DNA of 64,000 bases from Candidatus Kapaibacterium sp. (lineage in GTDB: Bacteria > Bacteroidota > Ignavibacteria > Kapaibacteriales > UBA2268). Positions 36,932 through 46,141 of the stretch are shown here, piece after piece (positions within the stretch are counted from its first letter, which is position 1; each line of letters begins with the position of its first letter). The position numbers and the translations under genes were made by a program. Where the stretch lies: the NCBI GenBank assembly GCA_938031175.1, contig CALHGZ010000005.1:1-64000 (forward strand). The letters run 5' to 3'. Under the pieces are notes generated by a model. It made no database searches, was not told where the DNA came from, and worked only from the letters and a program-made list of their open reading frames with translations.

Positions 36932-38071
36932 TTACTCGTTATCTTTAGCACAAGGTAAGCTAAAAGTAACAGATGTACCTTTACCTTCCTCACTTAGTAT
37001 TCCAAAATTACCGTCATGTAATTCTATCAGTCTTTTGGCAATTATTAAACCAAGACCGATTCCTTGTTGCTCATAGATAGATCTTTCGAACTGGACATAA
37101 GCCCCTACTTGGTTAATTTGTTCTTGGGACATTCCACGTCCATAATCAGCAATAGTTACAAATAAGAAGTTATTGGCTTTCCACATTCTAATTTTTACAG
37201 GTGTTCCCATTAAAGAAAAAGAAAATGCATTGTCAATTAATTCAGTTGCAATTTTGTGAAAATTTTGAGAGGATATTTCGACCGATAGATTTTCGACATA
37301 GTCATCAATGATGAGATCTTTCGATCTATTATATTTCATAGCAATATTATCAGCTATATCAGCTAATACTGCTCCTGGTTCATAAGTTTTGAAATTTCGT
37401 AATCTTTTCCTTTGTTCTTCATTTGAAGCAATAGATTCAATTTGAACATAAATCAGGAAATTTTCTGTGATTTTCATTAATCTTTCACTGGAAGATATAA
37501 TGTCAAAAGCTATTTCTTTTGCTTCATCTGGCTTTAGTTCATCAGCATTATTTTGCAAAAATTTAGCTGAGCCAACCACTTGATTTAATACAGTTCTGAA
37601 TTCATGAGGTAAAGCGTAAGTTATGTTTTTGCCTACCTGCTCAACTTTTTTTAATACTTGTTTTTCAATTAGTTTATGTTTATTCCATTGGGCATTTATG
37701 GCTGCAATTAGTTCATCTCTTGTATAAGGCTTAATCAGAAAGTCATCGGCACCACGTTCCATACCGGCACGCATATTTGCTTTTTCTGTAAATGCTGTGA
37801 GGAAAATAAATGGTACTGTAGCTGTTTCAGGGGTATTTCTAATTTTTTCCAAAACACCGTATCCATCTATTCCGGGCATAGAAATATCGCAAAGTACAAG
37901 GTCAGGCTTATAAGTCAATGCTAAGTCTATACCTGTATTACCATCAACGGCAGTATAAACTTCGTAACCTTCGAATTTTAATAAGGTTGATGTACTTTCC
38001 AAAATAAAATCAGCATCATCTATGATTAATATTTTCTTTTTCTCGATTGTATTTAATTTCTTGTTATTCAA
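36932..38071 (-). CDS. Hybrid receiver-histidine kinase
   Basis: A 379-residue cytosolic protein: an N-terminal receiver domain with acidic pair D18-D19, phospho-acceptor D62 (LVLCDISMPGIDG) and LIKPYT lysine. A HisKA-like dimerisation domain with H156 (LPHEFRTVLNQ) follows, then a HATPase domain with ELIDNAFSFS (N box), DYGRGM (G1) and GIGLGLIIAKRL (G2). There is no membrane segment. It probably relays or integrates signals rather than sensing them directly. The start is TTG 38071, with GGTGG five bases upstream; no later ATG precedes the receiver. Confidence 0.92.
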   Translation of the reverse strand: MNNKKLNTIEKKKILIIDDADFILESTSTLLKFEGYEVYTAVDGNTGIDLALTYKPDLVLCDISMPGIDGYGVLEKIRNTPETATVPFIFLTAFTEKANMRAGMERGADDFLIKPYTRDELIAAINAQWNKHKLIEKQVLKKVEQVGKNITYALPHEFRTVLNQVVGSAKFLQNNADELKPDEAKEIAFDIISSSERLMKITENFLIYVQIESIASNEEQRKRLRNFKTYEPGAVLADIADNIAMKYNRSKDLIIDDYVENLSVEISSQNFHKIATELIDNAFSFSLMGTPVKIRMWKANNFLFVTIADYGRGMSQEQINQVGAYVQFERSIYEQQGIGLGLIIAKRLIELHDGNFGILSEEGKGTSVTFSLPCAKDNE

Positions 38072-38290
38072 TTATCCACCAGTTATAATAATTTTCAAAT
38101 ATAATAAATTGGAATAGAATAATGAAATATTTTTAATAATTATTTGCTTTTTTGTATAAATTTATGATTATCCGTTAGCATACATATCTGGATAATGTTT
38201 TTAAAAAATGTTAACAATTCAATACTTTTTTATTATAAAATTGTACAAGTTATTTTATCGTCAAAATGAAATTAAACTAAAGGTATAGAT

Positions 38291-39763
38291 ATGGCTAAAA
38301 GAATAACAGCTAAACAATTGAGAAATTCTGATTCTTTGAAAATAGAGCAATCTAGCGATTATTTGGGTTTGATTGGTAATAAGATGCCACCATTTTCTGA
38401 AGAGGCTGAGATATCGGTTCTTGGTGCAATGCTTTTGGATAGGTATGCAATCAGCAAAGCACGAGAATTACTAAAACCGGAAAGTTTTTATATTCAGAAG
38501 CATAGATTAATTTTCGAGGCTATTCTTGAACTAAATGAGCCAAATATAGGTGTTGATATTGTTACTCTATCAGAAAAATTGCGTAGCCAAGGACAATTGG
38601 AATTTATAGGCGGTACCTTGTTTCTAGTTGAATTAATGACAAAAACACCAACAGCAGCAAACATTGAGCATCATGCAAATATTGTTCAAGAAAAGTATTT
38701 AAAGCGACAGATGATTCAATTGGCAGGATCAATTTTGAATAATTGTTACGATGAGACAAGCGATGCTCTTGAGGAAATTGATAAAGCGGAAGCAAAAATA
38801 ATTGAAATTGCAGAACAAAGAATAAAGAAAAGTTATCTACCACTTAAAAGTTTAGCACATCAGGCTTATAGCTTGATAGAGCAATTGAGAGAAAAAAGTG
38901 AACCGGGGCTGACTGGTATTCCGAGCGGATATCATGACCTGGATAAAATCACTGGTGGCTTTCAGAAATCAGATTTAATTATATTAGCTGGTCGTCCCTC
39001 AATGGGTAAAACTGCTTTAGCATTGTCAATAGCACGCAACGTCGCTAAGGAATATAAGATACCAGTTGCTTTTTTCTCAATTGAAATGTCGGCTATTCAA
39101 CTTGTAATAAGATTAATAAGCGCAGAAGCCAAAATTGATCAGCAAAAGATCCGAACAGGTAAAATAAATAATCGGGATACAGATTTAATACTAAAAGCAT
39201 TAGGTAAGCTATCAGGAGCACCATTAATAATTGATGATAGCCCAATGTTAAATATAATGGAATTAAAGGCAAAATGCCGTCGAATGCAAGTGGATTATGG
39301 TATTCAGCTAGTGATTGTTGATTATTTGCAATTAATGCATCCACCTAAAGCAGAAAGCCGTGAACGAGAAATTTCTATAATATCCCGATCGCTCAAGCAA
39401 TTAGCGAAAGATTTGGAAATACCCGTGATAGCTTTGGCACAGCTCAATCGTTCAGTAGAATCGCGTTCCGATAAAAGGCCACTCCTTTCTGATTTAAGAG
39501 AATCAGGCAGTATTGAACAAGATGCAGACGTTGTATTATTTGTTCACAGGCCTGAGGTATATGGAATACAAACATATGATGACAATTCCTCAACCGAAGG
39601 CACTGCCGAAATTATCATTGGCAAGCAAAGAAATGGACCTACAGGTATAGCAAAATTAGCTTATCTGAAGGATTATGCCCGATTTGAAAATTTATCATAT
39701 TATGTGCCCCCGGAATATATTAATGAAGTCGTCAATGATACAGATAACGAACCGGGCTTTTGA
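38291..39763 (+). CDS. dnaB: Replicative DNA helicase DnaB
   Basis: A 490-residue hexameric helicase. The N-terminal domain begins around PPFSEEAEISVLGAMLLD. The RecA-like domain has Walker A at 234-241 (GRPSMGKT), Walker B as VIVDYLQLM, and the arginine-finger region RESGSIEQDADVVLF. No intein or insertion is seen. The N-terminus has a 30-residue basic extension compared with E. coli. Transcribed alone, divergently from the hybrid kinase. Confidence 0.97.
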   Translation: MAKRITAKQLRNSDSLKIEQSSDYLGLIGNKMPPFSEEAEISVLGAMLLDRYAISKARELLKPESFYIQKHRLIFEAILELNEPNIGVDIVTLSEKLRSQGQLEFIGGTLFLVELMTKTPTAANIEHHANIVQEKYLKRQMIQLAGSILNNCYDETSDALEEIDKAEAKIIEIAEQRIKKSYLPLKSLAHQAYSLIEQLREKSEPGLTGIPSGYHDLDKITGGFQKSDLIILAGRPSMGKTALALSIARNVAKEYKIPVAFFSIEMSAIQLVIRLISAEAKIDQQKIRTGKINNRDTDLILKALGKLSGAPLIIDDSPMLNIMELKAKCRRMQVDYGIQLVIVDYLQLMHPPKAESREREISIISRSLKQLAKDLEIPVIALAQLNRSVESRSDKRPLLSDLRESGSIEQDADVVLFVHRPEVYGIQTYDDNSSTEGTAEIIIGKQRNGPTGIAKLAYLKDYARFENLSYYVPPEYINEVVNDTDNEPGF

Positions 39764-39903
39764 TCTTAAATTAATATTACCCAAATTACTTTTATCCCTT
39801 TTTTAAACGATATAGTGAGCATATTTTTAACCAAAAATGGTTAATTTTTTATAAATTTACAGATTATCAAGTAATCGAATGTAAAAAATTAAAGAGGAAT
39901 TCA

Positions 39904-40662
39904 ATGTCTGGACATAGTAAATGGGCTAATATCAAGCATAAAAAGAGTAGGCAAGATGCCAAGCGTGGGAAAATTTTTACCCGCATAGCAAAAGAAATAA
40001 CTATCGCAGCACGAGAAGGCGGAGGTGACCCATCAGCTAATCCACGTTTAAGACTGGCTATTATGAACGCTCGTTCAGTAAATATGCCTTCAGAAAACAT
40101 ACAACGTGCTATAAAAAGAGGTACCGGCGAAATCGAAGGTGCTAACTACGAAGAGATAACATACGAAGGCTTTGCTCCATTTGGAGTAGCTGTCATTTTA
40201 GAAGCAGTTACAGACAATAAGAATAGAACTGTAGCTGAGATCCGCTCACAATTCAGCAAATTAGGTGGAAATCTCGGCGAAACTAATTCAGTTGCATGGA
40301 ATTTTGAGCGCAAAGGAGTGATCACAATAAAAACTAACAATGTTACAGAAGAAGAAATGCTCGAACACGTACTTGAAGCAAATGCTGAAGATATGGATTT
40401 TGACACAGAGACAACACGTATTATCTGCCCTATGGAAAATTTTAATATATGCAATAAATATTTTGAAGAAAAGGATTTTGAAATAGTTGAAAGGAAGTTA
40501 GAATATATTCCTAAAACCACAGTCAAAATTGAAAATATAAATGATGCAAAGAAAGTAATTAAATTCATAGAAACTATCGAAGAGCACGATGATGTACAAA
40601 ATGTCTTCACTAATTTTGAAATTGATGATGAGTTAATGGAGGCTATTGAGTCTGAAAGTTAA
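39904..40662 (+). CDS. YebC/PmpR family protein
   Basis: A 252-residue protein of the YebC family. It starts with the signature SGHSKWANIKHKKSRQDAKR and contains the usual AIKRGTGE and YEGFAPFGVAVI segments. The family was described as DNA-binding regulators (PmpR), and more recently several members have been shown to help ribosomes through stalled sequences. The role here is undecided. It begins after a clear AGAGGAATTCA ribosome site and is 30 bases from ruvC, the same neighbourhood as in many bacteria. Confidence 0.95.
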   Translation: MSGHSKWANIKHKKSRQDAKRGKIFTRIAKEITIAAREGGGDPSANPRLRLAIMNARSVNMPSENIQRAIKRGTGEIEGANYEEITYEGFAPFGVAVILEAVTDNKNRTVAEIRSQFSKLGGNLGETNSVAWNFERKGVITIKTNNVTEEEMLEHVLEANAEDMDFDTETTRIICPMENFNICNKYFEEKDFEIVERKLEYIPKTTVKIENINDAKKVIKFIETIEEHDDVQNVFTNFEIDDELMEAIESES

Positions 40663-40692
40663 ATTAAATACTAATATTAGGTAGGCAAAAAT

Positions 40693-41235
40693 TTGAAAAT
40701 ATTAGGAATAGATCCCGGTTCATTAGTATGTGGATACGGTGTAATAAACAGCAGAGGGAAATCTTTGTCAGTTTTAGAATATGGTATTGTAAAAGTTAGT
40801 TTAAAAAACAATTCCCTCGAATATAGAATAAAAGAAATTTTTGAAAGATTGACACATGTAATTTCAAGAAATACTCCCGATGCAGCTGCGTTCGAAACGA
40901 TCTTTTATTCAAAGAATGCCAAATCACTCATAAAATTGTCACATGCACGTGCTTCAGCAATGTTAGCCGTTGTTATGGCAGGTATTCCAATTTTTGAATA
41001 TAGTCCGCGTGAAGTGAAGCAATCTGTTACAGGACGTGGAAATGCCTCGAAAGAGCAAGTGCAGTTTATGGTAAAAAAATTACTTTCGATCGAAGAAACA
41101 TTGGATTTGTTTGATATAACAGATGCTCTTGGTGTAGCAATTTGTCATAGTTTTAGGTATAAGCAAAAAACTGATAAAATCTTAAGCTGGAATGATTATA
41201 TAAAAGCTAACCCCGACAAAATTATTAAAATTTAA
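40693..41235 (+). CDS. ruvC: Holliday junction resolvase RuvC
   Basis: A 180-residue endonuclease that cuts four-way junctions. The acidic catalytic residues are seen as D7 (LGIDPGS), the Glu of AAFETIFYSKN, and the pair in DITDALGVAICH. It starts with TTG 40693, which is supported by AGGTAGG in front and by the conserved MKILGIDPGS start. It is followed after 3 bases by ruvA. Confidence 0.96.
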   Translation: MKILGIDPGSLVCGYGVINSRGKSLSVLEYGIVKVSLKNNSLEYRIKEIFERLTHVISRNTPDAAAFETIFYSKNAKSLIKLSHARASAMLAVVMAGIPIFEYSPREVKQSVTGRGNASKEQVQFMVKKLLSIEETLDLFDITDALGVAICHSFRYKQKTDKILSWNDYIKANPDKIIKI

Positions 41236-41238
41236 AAT

Positions 41239-41835
41239 ATGATAGCTCATTTAAACGGAAAATTAATATCAAAGTCTTCAACAGAGGCAATAATTGAATG
41301 TGGTGGAGTTGGATATGGAGTTTTTATTTCGGTTAATACCTCAATGGCATTACCCGAAGTCGGAGAAAATGCAAAAATTTATACATTTTTAATTACAAAG
41401 GATGAAAGCACCAATCTTTTCGGTTTTGCAACCGAATCGGAGCGGGAGGCTTTTAAATTGTTAATTTCAATTTCAGGCATTGGACCAAAAACAGCTATTG
41501 CTATATTATCTTCATTGACTGTTGAAGATTTACAATCATTTATTATAACCGGTAACATAATTCAGTTAAGTAAGTTGCCAAATATCGGGAAAAAAACAGC
41601 TGAAAGATTAGTATTGGAGTTAAAAGATAAAATTGATAAACTATTAATAAGTAAAGAAAGGGTAGATTCATCGCTTAATTTGATTAAACTCGAGGCAGTT
41701 TCTGCGCTTTTAACTCTTGGTTTCAATAAATCTATTGCAGAAAATGCAGTTAATATGGCTCTTAAAGATTTGAAAGAAGATAAATTCACAGCTGAGGATT
41801 TAATAAAAATATCTTTAAAATTTGTAATGAGATAG
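41239..41835 (+). CDS. ruvA: Holliday junction DNA helicase subunit RuvA
   Basis: A 198-residue protein with the three RuvA domains. They are the N-terminal OB fold (MIAHLNGKLISKSSTEAIIECGG, here up to about 65), the two helix-hairpin-helix motifs (LISISGIGPKTAIAIL and LSKLPNIGKKTAERLV), and a C-terminal domain that contacts RuvB. RuvB is not in the window. Four bases after its stop begins the HisA-like gene. Confidence 0.96.
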   Translation: MIAHLNGKLISKSSTEAIIECGGVGYGVFISVNTSMALPEVGENAKIYTFLITKDESTNLFGFATESEREAFKLLISISGIGPKTAIAILSSLTVEDLQSFIITGNIIQLSKLPNIGKKTAERLVLELKDKIDKLLISKERVDSSLNLIKLEAVSALLTLGFNKSIAENAVNMALKDLKEDKFTAEDLIKISLKFVMR

Positions 41836-41838
41836 GCA

Positions 41839-42555
41839 ATGTTTCTTGTGATTCCTGAAATTGGATTAGTTGGGGGTATATCAAAATATTGCATAGTAGG
41901 TGAATCAGGTACGGAAAAAAGGTATAAAAATCTTTGTGAAAATCCTACTGAATTAGCAAAACTATGGAGACGAGAAAATGCTAAATCATTATTTATCACC
42001 GATTACGATTCTTTTCTTGATTCTCATATAAATGATGAACTAATCATACAAATTGCAAATTCAATTGATATTCCAATTCAGCTTTTTTACAATTTTAGGG
42101 ATTATAATTATTGTTCTCATTTTCTAAATAATAACATTTATCGGGTTGTAATTGACTGTAATCATGTAAATGCAAAAAATTATGCGGCTAAAATTTTAGA
42201 TGATTACTATCATTCCAAAGTATCAATTTATTATAAGATTGAAACTCTAAATCAATTTTTAGAAGATAAAAAGTTAATGGACTTCATCGACATAGGTATA
42301 AAACGATTTGTAATTAATGTTGACAAAATCATTTTAGCAGAAGATAATCTTTCAAGAATTTCTTCATTTGCTTTAAAAAATGAAATTAAATTGTCCATCT
42401 ATAGAGTTATTTTGAGTGCCGAGCAACTTTGGCAGTTACAAGCATATCGACAAAGAAATATTGATTCTGCAATTATAAGTAAATCATTATATGAAAATGC
42501 TTTTCCCTGTCAGAAAATCTGGAGAAAAATTGAAGCAAAATTAGAAGAGATTTGA
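41839..42555 (+). CDS. HisA-like TIM-barrel protein lacking catalytic residues
   Basis: A 238-residue protein that follows the HisA layout closely. FLVIPEIGLVGGISKYCIVGE mirrors the HisA start (IPAIDL...G), ENPTELAKLWRRENAKSLFITDYDSF mirrors its second strand, DIPIQLFYNFRDY its GGGIR segment, YRVVI the next strand, and SKSLYENAF the GxALYEG end. The catalytic Asp of IPAID is Gly here, the phosphate-binding GGG is replaced, and the second Asp region (usually S-x-D) reads IYYKIET. I therefore expect a non-catalytic barrel. It is joined to ruvA with 3 bases between them. Function unknown; a misidentified degenerate gene is less likely because the frame is intact and the length is full. Confidence 0.68.
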   Translation: MFLVIPEIGLVGGISKYCIVGESGTEKRYKNLCENPTELAKLWRRENAKSLFITDYDSFLDSHINDELIIQIANSIDIPIQLFYNFRDYNYCSHFLNNNIYRVVIDCNHVNAKNYAAKILDDYYHSKVSIYYKIETLNQFLEDKKLMDFIDIGIKRFVINVDKIILAEDNLSRISSFALKNEIKLSIYRVILSAEQLWQLQAYRQRNIDSAIISKSLYENAFPCQKIWRKIEAKLEEI

Positions 42556-42638
42556 ATTTTGAGTTAATTAACTAGGTTTTTTATTTATTTAAAAATTCGT
42601 AATTTTAAAAATTGTATTTTTTATTTTGGATTCAAATT

Positions 42639-44405
42639 ATGGTTCATATAACTATAGATGGAATAACTTTAGAAGCCACCGAAGGTAAAACAATTATTGA
42701 AACAGCTTTTGAAAATGGGATACAAATACCACATTTTTGTTGGCATCCTGAATTATCAATTTCAGGTAATTGCAGGATGTGCCTGGTTGAAGTTGGTTTT
42801 CCCAAAAAATTATCTGATGGTAATCTGGAACGCAATTCTGATGGAGATTTAGTTATCAATTACTTCCCCAAATTGCAAATAGCTTGTGCAACTTTTGTCA
42901 GTGAAGGAATGCATGTCAGACTAAATAGTCCAAAGGTAATTGAGGCACAAGAAGCAGTTATGGAATTTTTACTTATTAATCATCCACTGGACTGTCCGAT
43001 ATGCGATGAAGCCGGTCAATGTAAATTACAAGAATATGCTTTTTTGCATTCAAAAGGTGAAAGCCGATTTATCGAAATGAAAAATCATAAAGATAAGCGT
43101 GTACCATGGGGACCAAATGTCCTTTTTGATGCAGAGAGATGCATTTCATGTTCTAGGTGTATCCGATTTGCGAAAGAGATCGCAAAACAGGACGTATTAA
43201 CATTTGTTCAGCGTGGAGACCACGTAACGATAGAATTGTTTGAAGGTACAAAATTTGATAATCCGTATTCGATGAATGTAATAGATATATGCCCAGTTGG
43301 TGCTTTAACAAGCCCTGATTTCCGCTTTAAATCAAGGGTCTGGGATATGAGTTTCAATGATTCTATCTGTCCGGGCTGCGGTAGAGGATGTAATATTAAA
43401 ATTGGTGTAAGAAATAATGAAATACTTAGATTAGAACCTCGTACTAATCTATTTGTAAATAAATACTGGATGTGTGATTGGGGTAGGTTAACTCAATATA
43501 CATTTGTTAATAAAAACAGAATAACAGAACCGATGATTAAAAATAATGATCAATTAAAAATTGTAGATTGGAAAGAAGCAATTGAATTTACTGTACAAAG
43601 ACTTAGGCAATACAAACCTAACGAGATAATGTTCATTGCATCGCCAAAAGCAACGAATGAAGATAATTTTATATTGAAAAAATTTGCAAATGAAATAATT
43701 AACACAAACAACATTGATTTTTTGAAACATATCGATGAATCATTCGAAGATGACTTACTGCGCGTAAAGAGTAAGACCCCAAACGAAAGAGGTTGTGAGA
43801 TTATTTTCAAGGATATTCAAAGCTTAAAAGCAATAGAATTAGCTGAAAATATTCAAAATGGGAAAATAAAAGTTGTATATGCAATGGAAGAAGACTTTGC
43901 AGATTACCCTATGATACTTGAATCTATGAAAAATCTTGAATTTCTTGTTGTGCATACATATAATAACAATGAAATCAGTTTATTAGCAAATGTAATCTTC
44001 CCTGCTTCTACTTATGCAGAGGCTGAAGGTACTTATGTAAATATAAACGGTCGAGTTCAACATTTTACTCCAGCACTTGTTACAAGGGAGAATTTTAGGT
44101 TTATGGGAATGAAAATGAGTCGTCTTGATAAATTTGGAGCAGATAATGACCGATGGACTTATCATGAGCAAAGGAATTGCAAGCAAAGCTGGAAGATACT
44201 TCAAATGTTAGCCCGAGCTTTATCCTTTGATTGGAACTATAGGAATTCCTCAGAAATATTTAGTTTGATAGCTGGAGAATTTTCTGAATTCAAAAGTATG
44301 ACTTATGAATTGCTTGATAAATTTGATGGAATAATTGTTGGTAAAGCAGATTCACCCGAATCAGTAAAATATAAATATGAATCACATTATATGAAACCAA
44401 ATTGA
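42639..44405 (+). CDS. nuoG: NADH-quinone oxidoreductase subunit G-like
   Basis: A 588-residue iron-sulfur protein. The N-terminal 2Fe-2S ferredoxin domain has CWHPELSISGNCRMC and a later Cys in IACATF. The His-Cys cluster site is HPLDCPICDEAGQC, followed by a 4Fe-4S site CISCSRCIRF with CPVG. A third CPGCGRGC...CDWGR block begins the molybdopterin-oxidoreductase-like domain. That domain is shorter than in proteobacterial NuoG. ATG 42639 is used; the frame is open from TTG 42612, but the ferredoxin fold begins at MVHITIDG. First of nuoG-H-I. Confidence 0.93.
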   Translation: MVHITIDGITLEATEGKTIIETAFENGIQIPHFCWHPELSISGNCRMCLVEVGFPKKLSDGNLERNSDGDLVINYFPKLQIACATFVSEGMHVRLNSPKVIEAQEAVMEFLLINHPLDCPICDEAGQCKLQEYAFLHSKGESRFIEMKNHKDKRVPWGPNVLFDAERCISCSRCIRFAKEIAKQDVLTFVQRGDHVTIELFEGTKFDNPYSMNVIDICPVGALTSPDFRFKSRVWDMSFNDSICPGCGRGCNIKIGVRNNEILRLEPRTNLFVNKYWMCDWGRLTQYTFVNKNRITEPMIKNNDQLKIVDWKEAIEFTVQRLRQYKPNEIMFIASPKATNEDNFILKKFANEIINTNNIDFLKHIDESFEDDLLRVKSKTPNERGCEIIFKDIQSLKAIELAENIQNGKIKVVYAMEEDFADYPMILESMKNLEFLVVHTYNNNEISLLANVIFPASTYAEAEGTYVNINGRVQHFTPALVTRENFRFMGMKMSRLDKFGADNDRWTYHEQRNCKQSWKILQMLARALSFDWNYRNSSEIFSLIAGEFSEFKSMTYELLDKFDGIIVGKADSPESVKYKYESHYMKPN

Positions 44406-44425
44406 AAAATATAAATTGAGATTTT

Positions 44426-45469
44426 ATGAATGAAATAAGCTGGATATTAATTGAAGCAGGAGTAAAAGCACTGATTATAATTGGTATGATGCTTTTAGTA
44501 GCGGCAGCATCTGTATATGTAGAAAGAAAAGTATCTGCATTTATTCAATTGCGAATCGGACCTAATCGAGTAGGTCCCTTTGGTCTTCTTCAACCTTTTG
44601 CAGATGTATTCAAGTTATTTCTCAAAGAAGATATAATACCAGCAGCTGCCGATAGATGGTTCCATAGAATAGCTCCTGTCATTTCATTAGGAGTAGCTTT
44701 CGCTGTATATGCTGTAATTCCATTTGCTGATTACATAGTAATTGATGATAAGATAATTCAATTCGGTATAGCTCCTGATGTTAATATCGGAATTTTATTT
44801 ATTCTTGCTCTCACTTCAGTTGGTGTTTATGGTATAACACTTGCAGGTTGGTCATCGAATAACAAATATTCTTTACTTGGTGGTTTGCGTTCGTCTGCCC
44901 AAATGATTTCATACGAGCTTTCAATGGGACTTGCTTTAGTTTCTGTGATTTTGATTACAGGTTCATTATCACTAACGGACATTGTTCGTGACCAGGCTGG
45001 TTGGCGGTGGAATATATTTATTCAACCACTTGGATTTATCATATTCTTGGTTTCTTCGTTTGCTGAAACAAATCGTGCTCCATTCGATTTACCCGAAGCA
45101 GAACCTGAGCTTGTTGGTGGATTTAACACTGAATACAGTGGAATGAAATTTGGGATGTTTTTCCTTGCTGAATATGCAAATATGGCAACTGCATCGGCAT
45201 TAATTGCTATGTTATATTTAGGAGGTTGGCAACTGCCCTTTCCACCAGAATGGTTAGGATTGCAACCTCACACCTTGGCAATGGCATTAGCTCAATTTGC
45301 ATTTCTTGTAATTAAAGTAGCCGTTTTAATCTTTTTCTTTATATGGGTACGTTGGTCAATTCCAAGGTTCAGGTATGATCAGTTGATGAATCTAGGTTGG
45401 AAAGTTTTATTGCCATTAGCAATTGTAAATATTTTAATTACGGCGGTGGTACTTTATATATTAAAATGA
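44426..45469 (+). CDS. nuoH: NADH-quinone oxidoreductase subunit H
   Basis: A 347-residue membrane subunit with about eight transmembrane helices, lying at the quinone site of complex I. Conserved segments include ASVYVERKVSAFIQLRIGPNRVG, ADVFKLFLKEDIIP and the charged loop SSFAETNRAPFDLPEAEPELVGGF, which forms the quinone cavity. The length is standard. It is 20 bases after nuoG. Confidence 0.98.
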   Translation: MNEISWILIEAGVKALIIIGMMLLVAAASVYVERKVSAFIQLRIGPNRVGPFGLLQPFADVFKLFLKEDIIPAAADRWFHRIAPVISLGVAFAVYAVIPFADYIVIDDKIIQFGIAPDVNIGILFILALTSVGVYGITLAGWSSNNKYSLLGGLRSSAQMISYELSMGLALVSVILITGSLSLTDIVRDQAGWRWNIFIQPLGFIIFLVSSFAETNRAPFDLPEAEPELVGGFNTEYSGMKFGMFFLAEYANMATASALIAMLYLGGWQLPFPPEWLGLQPHTLAMALAQFAFLVIKVAVLIFFFIWVRWSIPRFRYDQLMNLGWKVLLPLAIVNILITAVVLYILK

Positions 45470-45528
45470 TTTTACTCTATCAGCGTCAAAAATTTAATTA
45501 GCATTGTCAACGAATAAAAAAAATAAAT

Positions 45529-46026
45529 ATGAATAGAAGAAAAAATTCAGAAGCTGAACGATTGAATTTCTGGGAAAAATTATATATACCAGAAATAGCA
45601 AAGGGATTGGGGCTTACATTCAGTTACATGTTTAGACCAAAATTCACCCGTCAATATCCAGAAGAAAGATTTGAGCCGACTGGTTCTTATAGAGGTAGGC
45701 CGGTGCTTGTACTTGAAGAAGATGGCGAACGCTGTGTTGCTTGTGGTTTATGCTCTCGGGTTTGTCCTGCATTAGCAATCGAAGTCCAAGCTGCTGAGAC
45801 TGAAAAAGAAAAAGAGCGATATCCCGAAAAATTTGAAATAAATATGTTGAGATGCATATTCTGTGGTTTTTGTGAAGAAGTGTGTCCCGAAGAGGCTATA
45901 GTAATGAGTAAAGACTATGATTTAGTTTTCGAAACAAAAAAGGATGCCATTTACGGCAAAGACAAATTACTTGTTCCAATTGCTGAATTGCAGGATAGAT
46001 TAGAATTTTTAAGGCAATACAAATAA
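45529..46026 (+). CDS. nuoI: NADH-quinone oxidoreductase subunit I
   Basis: A 165-residue 4Fe-4S protein carrying clusters N6a and N6b. Two motifs are clear: [12 protein letters not shown] and [12 protein letters not shown]. The N-terminal part has the usual hydrophobic [21 protein letters not shown] stretch and the C-terminus ends near LEFLRQ. The gene is followed by a hairpin terminator rather than by nuoJ, so the complex I genes are split. Confidence 0.97.
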   Translation: MNRRKNSEAERLNFWEKLYIPEIAKGLGLTFSYMFRPKFTRQYPEERFEPTGSYRGRPVLVLEEDGERCVACGLCSRVCPALAIEVQAAETEKEKERYPEKFEINMLRCIFCGFCEEVCPEEAIVMSKDYDLVFETKKDAIYGKDKLLVPIAELQDRLEFLRQYK

Positions 46027-46045
46027 GGAAAATATTTATATTACA

Positions 46046-46080
46046 AATCTCTCAAAATTAAATTTTGAGAGATTATTTTA
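46046..46080 (+). terminator. Terminator of nuoGHI
   Basis: AATCTCTCAAAATT (46046-46059) pairs with AATTTTGAGAGATT (46061-46074), followed by ATTTTATTT. It closes the nuoGHI transcript and is a strong hairpin with a near-zero loop. Confidence 0.8.
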
Positions 46081-46141
46081 TTTGTGAAAATATAATGCTT
46101 AATTTTTCAATGTCTCATAAATAATTCTGGGAGTTAATCTT

